Below, piece after piece: positions 44,198-53,740 of a stretch of DNA of 64,000 nucleotides; within the stretch, counting starts at the first letter, position 1, and each line of letters opens with the position of its first letter. This DNA is from Gramella sp. MT6 (lineage in GTDB: Bacteria > Bacteroidota > Bacteroidia > Flavobacteriales > Flavobacteriaceae), in NCBI RefSeq assembly GCF_019357415.1, contig NZ_CP048410.1, positions 930,001-994,000 on the forward strand, read 5' to 3'. The translations under genes were made by a program, and so were the position numbers. Below the pieces are notes generated by a model. The model searched no databases, was not told the DNA's origin, and was given only the letters and a program-made list of their open reading frames with translations.

Positions 44198-44701
44198 TTA
44201 TTTCAATTTACCTCCTTTGGCAACCCACCATGGATGAACCTCAACAACGAGTCTCCCTGCTTTTACCATAGGATCCATATTTGCCAGACTATCTGCTTCT
44301 TTTTGGGTAGCCGTATTAAAAACCACAATTCCACGTAGCTCCCCATCATCACCCATGGGCCCGGTTAAACTGGTATAACCCTCTTCATAAAGACGGCTTA
44401 AATGCGCCATATGTTTCTTTTGAAGTTCTGCTGCCTCGGTGGAATCCTGACTACGCGTAGGTCCCGATTTTAAAAATACCATATAATATTGCTGCATTAA
44501 ATAGGTGGTATCCCCTTCTTTATAACTAAAAGTCTGATATCCATCCTTTTTTAATTGCTCTTCTAAAGATGCGATATCATTGGTTTTAACACTATCTTTT
44601 TGAAGCTCTGCATTTTTATTTTCTGAATGCTCATCTTGCGGAGTATCATTACATCCCACCAAGCTCAAGCCTAAGAAAATAGATAAAATTGTCTTTCTCA
44701 T
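44198..44701 (-). CDS. Lipoprotein with YCII-like domain
   Basis: The signal and lipobox are SLVGC (Cys17), followed by a Glu/Lys-rich linker and a ferredoxin-like YCII domain in residues about 65-165 (YMVFLKSGPTR...HMAHLSRLYEEGYTSLTGP...RLVVEVHPWWVAKG). YCII domains are mostly cytosolic; an exported, lipidated one is uncommon. The start overlaps the stop of the CYTH gene (TAATG). The function is unknown. Confidence 0.7.
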   Translation of the reverse strand: MRKTILSIFLGLSLVGCNDTPQDEHSENKNAELQKDSVKTNDIASLEEQLKKDGYQTFSYKEGDTTYLMQQYYMVFLKSGPTRSQDSTEAAELQKKHMAHLSRLYEEGYTSLTGPMGDDGELRGIVVFNTATQKEADSLANMDPMVKAGRLVVEVHPWWVAKGGKLK

Positions 44702-45168
44702 TACCAGTTCTTATAAGGTTTATTAATCAGGTTAGAATTATAATAAGCTAAGTCCCCGGTTACTTCTTCACCCAGCCAGTCAGGCTTTTTGAACTTCTCT
44801 TCTTCGTCCTCGAGTTCAACTTCTGCCAGAACCAGGCCCTGGTTATCTTCAAGAAATTCATCTACTTCATATACATGATCACCGTGATCTACGTGGTACC
44901 TGTATTTTTCGATCTTACCGGGTTCGCATATTTTCAATAGTTCTTTAGCTTCATCCATAGGAATTTCCTTTTCCCATTCAAACCTGGTCAAACCATTTTC
45001 AGATGATTTCCCTTTAATGGTCATAAACGCTTTATCATCTGTGATTCTTATCCTGATAGTTCTTTCAGGATGTGTGTTTAGATAGGCTTGAATAAATAGT
45101 GTTTTTTTCGAGGCTTCTTTTTTGAAATCATTGGATTTGACTAAAAACTTTCTTTCTATTTCTGTCAT
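44701..45168 (-). CDS. CYTH domain protein (triphosphate-tunnel enzyme family)
   Basis: The family signature ExExK is present as Glu3-Ile-Glu5-Arg-Lys7 at the N-terminus, followed by alternating charged strands with RIRITDDKAFMTIKG and an E-V-E-L-E strand near the C-terminus. At 155 residues it is a short, single-domain form, similar to bacterial inorganic triphosphatases. It is directly behind the Rossmann gene (stop and start adjoin). Confidence 0.85.
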   Translation of the reverse strand: MTEIERKFLVKSNDFKKEASKKTLFIQAYLNTHPERTIRIRITDDKAFMTIKGKSSENGLTRFEWEKEIPMDEAKELLKICEPGKIEKYRYHVDHGDHVYEVDEFLEDNQGLVLAEVELEDEEEKFKKPDWLGEEVTGDLAYYNSNLINKPYKNW

Positions 45169-45840
45169 TTATTTTCTTTCTTTTTCTGCTATTTTTTTGA
45201 TCTCATCATTCTGAATGATACCGCTGCGATATTCATTATTGGCCAGGTAGATCATTGCATCAGCAATAGTGGCGGGATGAATAGTTCGATATTTCTGTAA
45301 TTTTCCAACCAGAAGATGATCGCCTACATTCATTATCTTTTTCCAGATATATTCCAGCGGCCTGCTTTCTTCACGCTCTCCCCCAATAAGGGAAGGCTGA
45401 AGAATATAAGTTTTAGAGATCTTTTGCTCCATAACCGCACCTTCCATTTCTCCCTTTACCCTATTATAAAAAATACGGCTATTTTGATCTGCGCCCATTG
45501 CCGAAATCACCTGGAAGGTATTTATCTTGTTCTTTTTCGAAAGTTTCGCCGCGGTAGCCGGAATACAAAAATCCACTTTTCGGTATTTTTCCTTATCCGG
45601 AGTTTTTTGTTTCGTAGTACCCACGCAACAATACACTTCATCTGCCTTAAAAAGATTCTGAAATTGATCCAGCTCAAAAAGATCTATAAGATATTCTTCT
45701 ATTTTTTCATGTTTCTGTCGAACATGATTGCGGGTGAAGACCAGTATTTTTTGATACCTGTCGTCCTGTATTAATTTATCAAGAAGCAACCCGCCAGTTA
45801 AACCGGTAGCCCCTAGTATTATTGCTGTTTTTTGTTCCAT
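45169..45840 (-). CDS. NAD(P)-binding Rossmann protein (HTATIP2/TIP30-like)
   Basis: The nucleotide motif GATGLTGG is at residues 10-17, followed by a Rossmann fold with VYCCVGTTKQKT and YILQPSLIGGERE, as in atypical short-chain dehydrogenases of the oxidoreductase HTATIP2 kind. The length is 223. It heads the minus-strand row to DUF5996. Whether it is an enzyme or a binding protein is open. Confidence 0.8.
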   Translation of the reverse strand: MEQKTAIILGATGLTGGLLLDKLIQDDRYQKILVFTRNHVRQKHEKIEEYLIDLFELDQFQNLFKADEVYCCVGTTKQKTPDKEKYRKVDFCIPATAAKLSKKNKINTFQVISAMGADQNSRIFYNRVKGEMEGAVMEQKISKTYILQPSLIGGEREESRPLEYIWKKIMNVGDHLLVGKLQKYRTIHPATIADAMIYLANNEYRSGIIQNDEIKKIAEKERK

Positions 45841-46001
45841 CGTTACAAAGTACTATATAAAGATAAGTTATATGCCGAAGAAAATAAATCCTGGATAGAT
45901 CTATAATGGCAAAATTCAGAATTACTCTATCAATACTAAAATCAGAATCATTTCTCTTTTGCCTTTAGCTTGCGGAAATGTAGTTTCACTAAATTTACCC
46001 T

Positions 46002-47093
46002 GTGGAAAAACTTCGTAAAATAATCCATATAGACATGGATGCTTTTTATGCTTCGGTAGAGCAATTGGATAATCCGGAACTTCAGGGAAAGCCGGTTGCA
46101 GTAGGAGGAAGCTCTCAGAGAGGAGTGGTAAGTGCCGCCAGTTACGAGGCAAGAAAATTTGGAGTGCGAAGTGCCATGAGCAGTGTAATTGCAAAAAGGA
46201 ACTGTCCCGACCTGATATTCGTAAAACCGAGATTTGAAAGATATAAAGAGATCTCTGGCCAGATAAGGGAAGTGTTTTTTGAATATACAGATCTGGTGGA
46301 ACCCCTTTCCCTGGATGAGGCATATTTAGATGTCACTGAAAACAAAAAAGGATTGCCCAGCGCTACCCTTATCGCTAAACAAATTAGAAATCGAATTAAG
46401 GAAAAGACCGGTTTGAATGCCTCTGCCGGAATATCTATAAATAAATTCATTGCCAAGGTAGCCAGCGATGTGAATAAACCCAACGGGCAGAAAACCGTTC
46501 CGCCGGAAGAAGTTCTTGAATTCCTTGAAGAACTGGATATCAGGAAATTTTATGGTGTGGGAAAGGTTACCGCGGAAAAAATGTATCGTCTGGGAATTTT
46601 CAGTGGAAAAGACCTGAAGCTGAAAACCGAAGAATATCTTACCGAACATTTTGGAAAGAGCGGGGCACATTTCTATAATGTGGTTCGAGGCATACACCAC
46701 AGTGAAGTAAAGCCCCATAGAATAAGAAAATCGCTAGGTGCAGAAAGGACTTTCAATGAGAATATTTCTTCTGAGATATTCATGCTGGAGAGGCTCGAAA
46801 ATATTGCTGAAGAAATAGAACGTAGGTTAAACAAAAGCAAAGTTGCCGGGAAAACAGTCACCTTAAAGATAAAATACAGTGATTTTACTCAGCAAACCCG
46901 CAGTAAAACGATCAGCTATTTTATTTCCAGTAAAGAACTTATTTTGGAGATCGCAAAAGAATTGCTTTACCAGGAGAAAATGAAGAATTCGGTAAGGTTA
47001 CTCGGGATAAGTTTATCAAATCTGAATACAGAAAAAGGAGACTCTCAGGAAGAGAAAAAAGAGATCTCAGTTCAGTTAAAATTTAAGTTTTAG
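46002..47093 (+). CDS. dinB: DNA polymerase IV
   Basis: A Y-family translesion polymerase. Catalytic motifs are IDMDAFYASVEQ (about 9-20) and SLDEAYLDVT (about 103-112), then the helix-hairpin-helix region ...FYGVGKVTAEKMYRLGI and a little-finger domain. The length of 363 is normal. The start is GTG at 46002, which gives the usual N-terminus MEKLRKIIHIDMD. I see no LexA-type operator upstream. Confidence 0.93.
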   Translation: MEKLRKIIHIDMDAFYASVEQLDNPELQGKPVAVGGSSQRGVVSAASYEARKFGVRSAMSSVIAKRNCPDLIFVKPRFERYKEISGQIREVFFEYTDLVEPLSLDEAYLDVTENKKGLPSATLIAKQIRNRIKEKTGLNASAGISINKFIAKVASDVNKPNGQKTVPPEEVLEFLEELDIRKFYGVGKVTAEKMYRLGIFSGKDLKLKTEEYLTEHFGKSGAHFYNVVRGIHHSEVKPHRIRKSLGAERTFNENISSEIFMLERLENIAEEIERRLNKSKVAGKTVTLKIKYSDFTQQTRSKTISYFISSKELILEIAKELLYQEKMKNSVRLLGISLSNLNTEKGDSQEEKKEISVQLKFKF

Positions 47094-47133
47094 GAAGTTA
47101 TTCAGCATTAATATCACAGCTGAACTAAAAAGA

Positions 47134-47176
47134 AAAAGCCACGATTGCAATGATAAATCATTCATACGTGGCTTTT
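47134..47176. terminator. Bidirectional terminator between dinB and pyk
   Basis: AAAAGCCACG...CGTGGCTTTT with an inner ATGAT/ATCAT pair. It lies between two convergent genes and has A and T runs on both sides. Confidence 0.75.
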
Positions 47177-47195
47177 AAAATTCTATGAATTAAGT

Positions 47196-48626
47196 CTATT
47201 CTATTTCAGAAACCCTTAGGGTGTTCACCATACCTTTTGCCGTGATTGGCATTGCGGCCAGGTTGATCGTGAAATCTCCTGTTTCAACGAACTTAAATTG
47301 CTTAGCCATTCCGCTAATATCTTCAATAGTCTCATCTGTACTTACGAATTTATCGTAATAGAAGGCTTTTACACCCCACAACAGGCTTAACTGATTGAGA
47401 ATTCTTCTGTTCGAAGTGAATACAAGAATATGAGCTTCAGGTCTCCAGGCAGAGATCTGAAATGCCGTGTAACCACTATTGGTCAAAGTACAGATCGCTT
47501 TAGCCTTGATCTCGTTGGCCATATGTGCCGCGTGATAACAAACGGCTTTCGTGATATATCTTTTTGTTCTAACGTGTGGTGGCTCATGCGGTACCTTAAT
47601 AAGTGGTGAATTTTCAACACTTTCTAAAATCTGAGACATTTTCTGGATCACCTGAACCGGATACTGTCCAACTGAAGTCTCTCCAGATAACATCACGGCA
47701 TCTGCACCATCCATTACCGAGTTTGCCACGTCATTTACCTCTGCTCTGGTCGGAGTAAGGCTGGTGATCATGGTTTCCATCATTTGGGTAGCGATAATTA
47801 CCGGAATCCTGGCTTTTTTAGCGGTTAGAACCAGTTTTTTCTGAATAAGCGGTACTTCCTGGGCAGGAATTTCCACTCCAAGATCTCCACGTGCCACCAT
47901 GAGTCCGTCGCAATAAGCCACAATCTTATCGATATTGGCTACACCTTCCGGTTTTTCGATCTTGGCTACGATCGGGATCTTATATTTTGAATGTTTCTTT
48001 ATCAATTCCTGAAGTTCCATAAGATCTTCAGCATGTCTTACAAAAGAAAGTGCCATCCAGTCTACCCCCATCTCACATGCGAAAATTGCATCCTTCACAT
48101 CTTTTTCGGTCAATGCCGGTAAAGAGATATTGGTATTAGGCAGGTTTACTCCCTTTTTAGACTTAAGTGGTCCCCCCTGAATAACTTTGGTTTTAACTTC
48201 GTTCTTTTTATTGGTGCTTACTACTTCAAAGATTAGTTTACCATCATCTAGCAGGATTCTTTCTCCGGCTTTCACATCTTTTGGAAAAGAGTCATAATTC
48301 ATGTAAACTCTTTCAGCAGTGCCTTTGAATTCCTCTCCTGTTGCAAAAACTATTTGATCGCCTTCGTTTACCACGACCTCTTCTTTCATCACCCCAACTC
48401 TAAGTTTGGGACCCTGAAGATCGCCAAGAATCGCCGCGTTAAAACCGTTTTCCTCATTTAGTTCACGTATCATTTGTATTCTTTCCTTCACATCCTCATA
48501 ATCGGCATGCGAGAAATTAATACGAAATACATTTACACCTTCCTGCAACATTTTTCTTAAGACATCCTTACTACTGGTTGCAGGGCCCAGAGTAGCGACT
48601 ATTTTTGTTTTCTTGTTGGTAGGCAT
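47196..48626 (-). CDS. pyk: Pyruvate kinase
   Basis: It converts phosphoenolpyruvate and ADP to pyruvate and ATP. The N-terminal KIVATLGPATSS, substrate region FRINFSHADYED, the active-site Lys/Glu block IVAKIEKPEGV, GDLGVEIP and MSGETSVGQYP are all intact. The length of 476 is usual. It overlaps the upstream IPExxxVDY gene by one base. The C-terminal allosteric domain is complete. Confidence 0.96.
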   Translation of the reverse strand: MPTNKKTKIVATLGPATSSKDVLRKMLQEGVNVFRINFSHADYEDVKERIQMIRELNEENGFNAAILGDLQGPKLRVGVMKEEVVVNEGDQIVFATGEEFKGTAERVYMNYDSFPKDVKAGERILLDDGKLIFEVVSTNKKNEVKTKVIQGGPLKSKKGVNLPNTNISLPALTEKDVKDAIFACEMGVDWMALSFVRHAEDLMELQELIKKHSKYKIPIVAKIEKPEGVANIDKIVAYCDGLMVARGDLGVEIPAQEVPLIQKKLVLTAKKARIPVIIATQMMETMITSLTPTRAEVNDVANSVMDGADAVMLSGETSVGQYPVQVIQKMSQILESVENSPLIKVPHEPPHVRTKRYITKAVCYHAAHMANEIKAKAICTLTNSGYTAFQISAWRPEAHILVFTSNRRILNQLSLLWGVKAFYYDKFVSTDETIEDISGMAKQFKFVETGDFTINLAAMPITAKGMVNTLRVSEIE

Positions 48627-49111
48627 TATTCGAATATTAGATTTTGTTTGGATTTTAGTTTATCTACATCAATTGCATAAGCAGCCTGTACCCCTGGAAT
48701 CTGCCCAATCTTATTAAGCACCTTTGTAAACTCTTTTGGTTGAATTTCTTCGCTTATTTTAAGGAAGTAATCAACTTTATCATATTCCGGAACCAGATTC
48801 ACTTCCTGTGGACTTAATTCTTCCTCCTCAAATAGTGATCCCGAGCTCAGAATTCTTTTTGGTTCACCCTTGAATTTATTTGAAACAAGGTCTAGTCGAT
48901 AATAAGAATTTGGGTCTTTGTGAGAATATAATGCATACAAAGCAGCATATTCTGAATGATTGAAGTCTATATCTCTTCGGTCTCTTTCGAGTTTGATCTT
49001 AAGATGTTTATTTAAATAATAAGCCATCTTATATCCCTCAAGAGAGGAATATATCCCGATCAAAAAGAAATACTCATCTTCAACTTCCAGTAGCATTTTA
49101 TGCGATTGCAT
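48626..49111 (-). CDS. IPExxxVDY family protein
   Basis: The name-giving motif is seen here as VPEYDKVDYFLKI near residues 109-121. The 161-residue family is typical of Bacteroidetes and has no assigned activity. It sits between rnc and pyk, as it does in other flavobacteria to my knowledge, and its stop overlaps the pyk start. It is cytosolic with no membrane segment. Confidence 0.82.
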   Translation of the reverse strand: MQSHKMLLEVEDEYFFLIGIYSSLEGYKMAYYLNKHLKIKLERDRRDIDFNHSEYAALYALYSHKDPNSYYRLDLVSNKFKGEPKRILSSGSLFEEEELSPQEVNLVPEYDKVDYFLKISEEIQPKEFTKVLNKIGQIPGVQAAYAIDVDKLKSKQNLIFE

Positions 49112-49225
49112 AAACTTAAACTTTAAGGCTAAAGATACTATTTGATTAACGAAATGAAGATATTAAGGCCCTAAAATTCATAATTTTTTACGAAAACGTT
49201 ATAGTTTAGATCAATTCGTTAAAAA

Positions 49226-49957
49226 TTACTCTATTTTATTTTGAAGTGCGTAATAAGCTCTTTTAGAAGCTTTTTCTTCTGCCTTCTTTTTTGAAGTAGC
49301 CCTGGCTTTCGCCACAACCCGTTGATTAATTCGCAATTTTACCGCAAAATGCTTGAGTTCATCATTACCGGTATCTTCGTAGACTTCATAATCGAATTCC
49401 TTCTTTTCCTTCTGGCACCATTCAATTACTAGGCTTTTATAACTGATAACCTTTCCTTCAAGTTGTTCGATATCCACATAAGGATCTATCACCCGCTCAT
49501 AAATAAAGCGTTTACAATATTTATAACCACGGTCAAGATAAATTGCACCTACTAATGCTTCAAAAAGATTTCCGTGAATATTAACTCCAAACTGTTCTTT
49601 AGGAATATTGGTTTGAACATGTTTGATAAGGCCAAGGTCCTTTCCCAGTTCATTTAAATGCTTCCGGCTAACTACTTTTGATCTCATTTTGGTAAGATAG
49701 CCTTCATTGCCGCTTGGAACGGCTTTGAACAAATGTGAGGCAACTACTGCACTCAACATGGCATCACCCAGAAACTCCATTCGCTCAAAATTAATAGCAT
49801 TCCCTTCCTCATCCTTTCGGTTCAATGAACGATGAGTAAAAGCTTTCTTATAATGAGTGAGAGATTTGGGTTTGAAACCAAGTATTTGGGTAAGTATATT
49901 AAAAAAATTCCCGCCTTGTGAAGAACGGGAATTTAATATGTTACGAATAACGCTCAT
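49226..49957 (-). CDS. rnc: Ribonuclease III
   Basis: It cuts double-stranded RNA in rRNA and mRNA processing. The signature NFERMEFLGDAMLSAVV is complete with the catalytic Glu and Asp, the second acidic site follows in NLFEALVGAIYLD, and the C-terminal double-stranded RNA-binding domain runs from about residue 175 (KSLVIEWCQK...KKAEEKASKRAY). The length is 243. It is 3 bp downstream of fabF. Confidence 0.95.
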   Translation of the reverse strand: MSVIRNILNSRSSQGGNFFNILTQILGFKPKSLTHYKKAFTHRSLNRKDEEGNAINFERMEFLGDAMLSAVVASHLFKAVPSGNEGYLTKMRSKVVSRKHLNELGKDLGLIKHVQTNIPKEQFGVNIHGNLFEALVGAIYLDRGYKYCKRFIYERVIDPYVDIEQLEGKVISYKSLVIEWCQKEKKEFDYEVYEDTGNDELKHFAVKLRINQRVVAKARATSKKKAEEKASKRAYYALQNKIE

Positions 49958-49960
49958 CGT

Positions 49961-51214
49961 TTATTCGTCTAATTTCTTAAACACCACGCAGGCATTATGA
50001 CCTCCAAAACCAAAGGTATTGCTCATTACAACATTAACGTCACGTTTCTGGGCTTTATTCAAGGTAAGATTCAGCTCAGGATCAATGTTCTCGTCTATGT
50101 TTTCATGATTAATGGTAGGAGGAACAATTCCATACTTCATGGAAAGAATGGCTGCAATAGCCTCTATTGCTCCAGCTGCTCCCAACAAATGCCCGGTCAT
50201 GGACTTGGTAGAGTTGATATTGATATTCTTCGCATGGTCACCAAAAACCTTGGTTATTGCTTTTAATTCGGCAACATCTCCAAGAGGAGTGGAAGTTCCA
50301 TGAGTATTAATGGCATCAACATCTTCCGGTTTCAAACCGGCATTTTTAAGGCAGTTTTTCATAACCGCAACAACTCCATCTCCTTCTGGATGTGGAGCCG
50401 TCATATGATAAGCATCAGATGATAATCCACCACCAAGTACTTCTGCATAGATCTTTGCTCCTCTGGCCTTAGCGTGCTCATATTCTTCTAATATAAGCGC
50501 ACCTCCACCTTCACCAAGTACGAATCCGTCTCTGGTCGCATCAAATGGTCTTGATGCGGTTTCAGGGCTGTCATTTCTAGTAGAAAGGGCATGCATTGCG
50601 TTAAATCCACCCATTCCCGCTATAGTAACTGCTGCTTCAGATCCTCCGGAAACAATTACATCACTAAGTCCTAAACGAATATTGTTCAGGGCATCTATCA
50701 TGGCATTGGCCGAAGAGGCACAAGCCGATACCGTGGTATAATTAGCTCCCATAAACCCATGTTTGATCGAAATATTACCAGGGGCAATATCTGCGATCAT
50801 TTTAGGAATAAAGAAAGGATTGAATCTTGGAGAGCCGTCTCCTTCCGCAAAATTGATCACTTCGTTCTGAAAAGTCTCCAGACCTCCAATTCCGGCACCC
50901 CAAATAACGCCAACGCGATATTTGTCTACCGTATCAAGATCTATACCTGAATCCAGGATCGCTTCATCTGCAGATACCATCGCATACTGAGCAAATCTAT
51001 CAAGTTTTCGGGCTTCCTTTCGATCAAAATGATCTAGCGGATCAAAGTTTTTGAGTTCGCAAGCGAATTTAGTCTTGAACTTTTCGGTATCAAAATAAGT
51101 GATAGGCGCGCTACCACTTCTACCATTAACAAGCCCATCCCAATATTCCTCTAAATTGTTACCAATTGGGGTTAAGGCACCAAGGCCCGTAACTACTACT
51201 CGCTTTAACTCCAT
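49961..51214 (-). CDS. fabF: 3-oxoacyl-ACP synthase II
   Basis: It elongates fatty acids by condensing malonyl-ACP with acyl-ACP. The catalytic Cys lies in TVSACASSANAM, and the two active-site His in NTHGTSTPLGD and MTGHLLGAAGA. The length of 417 is normal. It follows acpP by 14 bp and is followed by rnc, the classical acpP-fabF-rnc operon. Confidence 0.96.
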   Translation of the reverse strand: MELKRVVVTGLGALTPIGNNLEEYWDGLVNGRSGSAPITYFDTEKFKTKFACELKNFDPLDHFDRKEARKLDRFAQYAMVSADEAILDSGIDLDTVDKYRVGVIWGAGIGGLETFQNEVINFAEGDGSPRFNPFFIPKMIADIAPGNISIKHGFMGANYTTVSACASSANAMIDALNNIRLGLSDVIVSGGSEAAVTIAGMGGFNAMHALSTRNDSPETASRPFDATRDGFVLGEGGGALILEEYEHAKARGAKIYAEVLGGGLSSDAYHMTAPHPEGDGVVAVMKNCLKNAGLKPEDVDAINTHGTSTPLGDVAELKAITKVFGDHAKNININSTKSMTGHLLGAAGAIEAIAAILSMKYGIVPPTINHENIDENIDPELNLTLNKAQKRDVNVVMSNTFGFGGHNACVVFKKLDE

Positions 51215-51228
51215 ATGGTGTATCGATT

Positions 51229-51465
51229 TTATTTCTTAGCGTCTTCGATATATGAAACTGCCTGACCTACAGTAGCAATATTCTCTGCCTGATCGTCTGG
51301 GATCTGGATATCAAATTCCTTCTCAAATTCCATGATCAATTCTACTGTGTCTAGTGAATCAGCACCCAAGTCGTTGGTGAAGCTGGCTTCGTTTACAACT
51401 TCATTCTCGTCAACACCCAATTTGTCAACGATAATAGCTTTTACTCTTGATGCAATGTCTGACAT
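51229..51465 (-). CDS. acpP: Acyl carrier protein
   Basis: It is a 78-residue acidic protein carrying the phosphopantetheine site [10 protein letters not shown] with Ser37. It serves all fatty-acid synthesis steps, including the fabF enzyme encoded next. It begins the minus-strand operon and is divergent from purN across 147 bp. Confidence 0.97.
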
Positions 51466-51612
51466 AATTTTTTATTTTAATTTTGATTAGGTGGCAAAAA
51501 TAAAAAACTTTATTTTAAAACCGATTTTTACTCTAAAAATGTGATGGTAATTTACATAAAATTCATTGAAAGCCTTTAATTTTACATCCAATTAAATGTT
51601 AACGACCTTATT

Positions 51613-52209
51613 TTGAGCCACAAAGAGAATGCTAAGCCTGCTAAGATTATTATTTTTGCTTCAGGCTCTGGCACCAATGCCGAAAATATCATCAAATTTT
51701 TCCAAAAATCCAAGAATGCTGAAGTTGCAGCCGTTCTTTCTAACCGCAGATCTGCAGGTGCATTAAAAAAAGCACATGATCTAAATGTAAAGGCACTTTT
51801 ATTCGACAGGGAAGCTCTTTATCATACTAATGATGTATTGAATATTTTAAAGGATATGGATCCGGATCTAATTGTTCTTGCCGGTTTTCTCTGGTTATTT
51901 CCTTCTAATATTATCCAGGCTTTCCCTAATAAGATCATTAATATTCACCCTGCCCTTTTGCCTAAATATGGAGGAAAGGGGATGTACGGCTCAAAAGTGC
52001 ACGAAAGTGTAATTTCTGAAAAGGAAAAGGAAAGTGGCATTACCATTCATTATGTAAATGAGAAATATGATGAAGGCCAGACCATATTCCAGGCGACAAC
52101 ACCAATAGATGATAATGATACTCCGGAAACCCTCGCCAGTAAAATCCATGAACTGGAATACAGGCATTTCCCCGAGGTGATTCAGCAACTCCTAGAAAAG
52201 AAAAATTAG
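51613..52209 (+). CDS. purN: Phosphoribosylglycinamide formyltransferase
   Basis: It adds a formyl group to GAR in purine synthesis. Motifs are IFASGSGTNAENI near the N-terminus and NIHPALLPKYGGKGMYG with the catalytic Asn-His. The length of 198 is usual. The best start is TTG at 51613, which gives a short leader sequence MSHKENAKPAK. Its TAG overlaps the GTG of rnhA (TAGTG). Confidence 0.93.
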   Translation: MSHKENAKPAKIIIFASGSGTNAENIIKFFQKSKNAEVAAVLSNRRSAGALKKAHDLNVKALLFDREALYHTNDVLNILKDMDPDLIVLAGFLWLFPSNIIQAFPNKIINIHPALLPKYGGKGMYGSKVHESVISEKEKESGITIHYVNEKYDEGQTIFQATTPIDDNDTPETLASKIHELEYRHFPEVIQQLLEKKN

Positions 52210-52673
52210 TGCATACCCCCGAAGTTCATATTTACACCGATGGCGCAGCAAGAGGCAACCCGGGACCAGGAGGTTTTGGGATTGTGATGGAGTGGGTTGG
52301 AAAACCTTATAAAAAAGAATTTGCTCAGGGATTTAAACTTACCACCAATAACCGAATGGAATTAATGGCTGTAATTGTGGCCATAAGCAAACTTAAAAAT
52401 CCCGGTACACAAGCTACGGTATTCACAGATTCAAAGTATGTTGCAGATGCTGTGAACAAAGGTTGGGTATTTGGTTGGGAGAAAAAGAACTTTGTAAATC
52501 GAAAGAACAGCGACCTCTGGAAAGCATTTTTAAAAGTTTACCGCAGACATAAGGTGAAATTTCAATGGATAAAGGGTCATAACGACCATCCGCAAAATGA
52601 ACGCTGCGACGCTTTAGCAGTAATAGCTTCCAAAGGAAAGAACCTTCTTGAAGATACCGGTTACAAAGCTTAA
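52209..52673 (+). CDS. rnhA: Ribonuclease HI
   Basis: It degrades RNA in RNA-DNA hybrids. The first catalytic Asp is in IYTDGAARGNPGPGG, and the Glu (NNRMELMAVI), the second Asp (FTDSKYVADAV) and the last Asp (ERCDALA) complete the DEDD set. The start is GTG at 52209, overlapping the purN stop by one base. The length of 154 is normal. Confidence 0.94.
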   Translation: MHTPEVHIYTDGAARGNPGPGGFGIVMEWVGKPYKKEFAQGFKLTTNNRMELMAVIVAISKLKNPGTQATVFTDSKYVADAVNKGWVFGWEKKNFVNRKNSDLWKAFLKVYRRHKVKFQWIKGHNDHPQNERCDALAVIASKGKNLLEDTGYKA

Positions 52674-52694
52674 CAAATCGAAGCTAAATTGAGG

Positions 52695-52725
52695 TTTACA
52701 CCTTGAAAAACAAACTGTATATTTG
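52695..52725 (+). promoter_or_regulatory. Promoter of the PfkB kinase gene
   Basis: TTTA (52695-52698), 19 bp, then TATATTTG (52718-52725). The -7 box is a full match and the spacing is right. The ATG used is at 52748, 22 bp downstream; the in-frame TTG at 52703 lies inside the promoter and is not a start. Confidence 0.6.
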
Positions 52726-52747
52726 CAGCGTCATTTTAAAACCTATT

Positions 52748-53671
52748 ATGAGCAAATTACTTATTGTTGGAACCGTCGCGTTCGATGCTATTGAAACTCC
52801 TTTTGGAAAAACTGACAAGATCCTGGGTGGTGCTGCTACCTACATAGGGCTTTCAGCTTCAAATTTTGAAGTTGAAAGTGCCGTGGTTTCTGTTGTTGGA
52901 GAAGATTTTCCGCAGGAATATCTTGATCTACTAAAGAAAAATAACATCAATATTGAAGGTGTGGAAGTTGTAAAAGGAGGAAAAACTTTCTTCTGGAGCG
53001 GTAAATACCACAACGATCTTAATACAAGAGACACTCTTGATACTCAACTTAATGTGCTTGCAGATTTTAATCCTGTAGTACCAGAAACTCACAAAGATGC
53101 TGAGTTCGTAATGCTTGGAAACCTACATCCACTAGTACAGCTAAGTGTTCTGGAACAGGTGAAAAACCCAAAACTAGTAGTATTGGATACTATGAATTTC
53201 TGGATGGACAATGCTTTGGAAGACCTGATGAAGGTGATTGAGAAAGTGAATGTGATCACGATAAATGATGAAGAGGCAAGACAACTTTCAGGAGAATATT
53301 CTCTGGTAAAAGCTGCCAGAAAGATTGAACAAATGGGACCCAAATATGTAGTGATCAAAAAAGGAGAACATGGAGCCCTTTTATTCCATAAAGAGCAGAT
53401 CTTCTTTGCGCCGGCCTTACCGCTGGAAGAAGTATTTGATCCTACCGGAGCTGGAGACACTTTTGCAGGAGGCTTTATTGGTTATCTTGCCAGAACAAAC
53501 GACGTCTCCTTTGAAAATATGAAAAGTGCCATTATATATGGTTCTAATCTTGCTTCCTTCTGTGTTGAAAAATTCGGGACAGAGAGGATGCAAAGCCTTA
53601 CCGGCAGCCAAATGAACGAAAGGCTTAACGAGTTTAAGAAATTAACTCAATTCGAAACACAACTGGATTAA
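52748..53671 (+). CDS. PfkB-family sugar/nucleoside kinase
   Basis: The kinase begins MSKLLIVGTVAFDAIETPFG and has the PfkB motifs GGAATYIGLSAS and, at the C-terminus, DPTGAGDTFAGGFIGYL with the catalytic Asp. It resembles ribokinase or adenosine kinase; the substrate cannot be settled. The neighbours (purN, rnhA, PurF-like) point to purine metabolism, which favours a nucleoside. The length is 307 residues. A terminator follows. Confidence 0.85.
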   Translation: MSKLLIVGTVAFDAIETPFGKTDKILGGAATYIGLSASNFEVESAVVSVVGEDFPQEYLDLLKKNNINIEGVEVVKGGKTFFWSGKYHNDLNTRDTLDTQLNVLADFNPVVPETHKDAEFVMLGNLHPLVQLSVLEQVKNPKLVVLDTMNFWMDNALEDLMKVIEKVNVITINDEEARQLSGEYSLVKAARKIEQMGPKYVVIKKGEHGALLFHKEQIFFAPALPLEEVFDPTGAGDTFAGGFIGYLARTNDVSFENMKSAIIYGSNLASFCVEKFGTERMQSLTGSQMNERLNEFKKLTQFETQLD

Positions 53672-53677
53672 TTTTAT

Positions 53678-53702
53678 GCCCTGTAATTTCAGGGCTTTTT
53701 TT
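53678..53702 (+). terminator. Intrinsic terminator
   Basis: GCCCTG-TAATTT-CAGGGC followed by TTTTTTT, directly behind the PfkB gene. Confidence 0.88.
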
Positions 53703-53740
53703 ATGACAAACACAACAAAATTCCAAAAGGAAACTAAGTT

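Noticed and set aside
52703..52747. N-terminal extension of the PfkB kinase from the TTG at 52703
   Set aside because: The segment overlaps the promoter's -7 box TATATTTG at 52718-52725, and the PfkB fold begins at the ATG at 52748.
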